Of a DNA stretch of 5,687 nt, positions 5,565 through 5,687 are shown piece by piece. The first letter of the stretch is position 1, and each line of letters starts with the position of its first letter. Position numbers and translations under genes: made by a program. The notes under the pieces were generated by a model. The model saw only the letters and a program-made list of their open reading frames with translations. It was not told where the DNA came from and made no database searches. The stretch covers positions 1 to 5,687 of the forward strand of contig BFAU01000113.1 of NCBI GenBank assembly GCA_008975185.1, read 5' to 3'. The DNA comes from a bacterium MnTg04. Its GTDB lineage: Bacteria > Pseudomonadota > Gammaproteobacteria > Steroidobacterales > MnTg04.

Positions 5565-5687
5565 ATGAGCCGCAGATCAGCTGGGTAGCCGACGCGTTTC
5601 AGGATGAGTAAGCAGGGGCAATTCATGAGACTATGTGCGGCGGTGAAGCCATGCCGTTTTCATTGACCAGAACCGGAACCAGCAGCG
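5565..5687. other. Unassigned sequence after the truncated protease gene
   Basis: I recognise no gene in these 123 nt. In the plus strand, the frame entered near 5555 stays open to a TAA at 5609-5611, and its end (QISWVADAFQDE) could be the tail of another gene. On the minus strand a frame open from the right edge ends in TGA at 5625-5623 with the last residues NGMASPPHIVS, possibly the end of a converging gene. A plus-strand ATG at 5651 follows a GGTGA sequence (5642-5646), but only 12 codons are visible. These readings conflict in part and none has family support. No terminator hairpin or clear insertion-sequence end was seen. Confidence 0.35.

Noticed and set aside
5634..5650. GTGCGGCGGTGAAGCC resembling a group II intron 5' end
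   Set aside because: Only the first five bases match the GUGYG consensus, it is about 75 nt away from the degS junction, and the window ends before any intron domain or reverse transcriptase could be checked.

Overview
The window comes from a moderately GC-rich proteobacterial chromosome, most likely a gammaproteobacterium. The evidence is the gene order petA-petB-petC-sspA-sspB, the close match of SspA and SspB to their gammaproteobacterial counterparts, the PVWY form of the cytochrome b Qo motif, and a membrane-anchored DegS/AlgW-type protease beside the operon. The species cannot be named from this sequence.

Layout, left to right. Positions 2-727 (+) hold the C-terminal part of an FAD-linked 2-hydroxyacid oxidase/dehydrogenase, cut by the left edge. 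It converges on a five-gene minus-strand cluster that reads from 4479 down to 753: Rieske iron-sulfur protein (petA, 4479-3886), cytochrome b (petB, 3889-2624), cytochrome c1 (petC, 2631-1876), stringent starvation protein A (sspA, 1818-1189) and the ClpXP adaptor SspB (sspB, 1151-753). The three pet genes overlap end to start (4 nt and 8 nt); sspA and sspB follow after gaps of 57 and 37 nt, so the five are probably one operon. A 170-nt divergent intergenic region (4480-4649) carries a good sigma70-type promoter candidate for the operon. On its other side lies a DegS/AlgW-like serine protease (4650-5564, +) with an N-terminal membrane anchor and an intact catalytic triad, but with a PDZ domain that stops after about 28 residues. 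The last 123 nt (5565-5687) hold no gene I recognise.

How the parts fit: petABC encode a complete three-subunit cytochrome bc1 complex (ubiquinol to cytochrome c, proton-motive Q cycle). SspA (RNA polymerase-associated, GST fold) and SspB (delivers SsrA-tagged and other substrates to ClpXP) are stress and proteolysis factors that share the transcript. The divergent DegS-like protease belongs to the family that starts the envelope-stress sigmaE/AlgU cascade. The left-hand flavoprotein family feeds electrons from 2-hydroxyacids into the respiratory chain, but a link to bc1 is only inferred from position.

Most of the window is conventional core-genome content; I found no convincing evidence of a new system. 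The points most worth a second look are the abrupt loss of the DegS PDZ domain at about 5556-5562, followed by unrelated sequence (insertion, rearrangement or assembly chimera), and some redox-site variants in cytochrome b and the Rieske protein.
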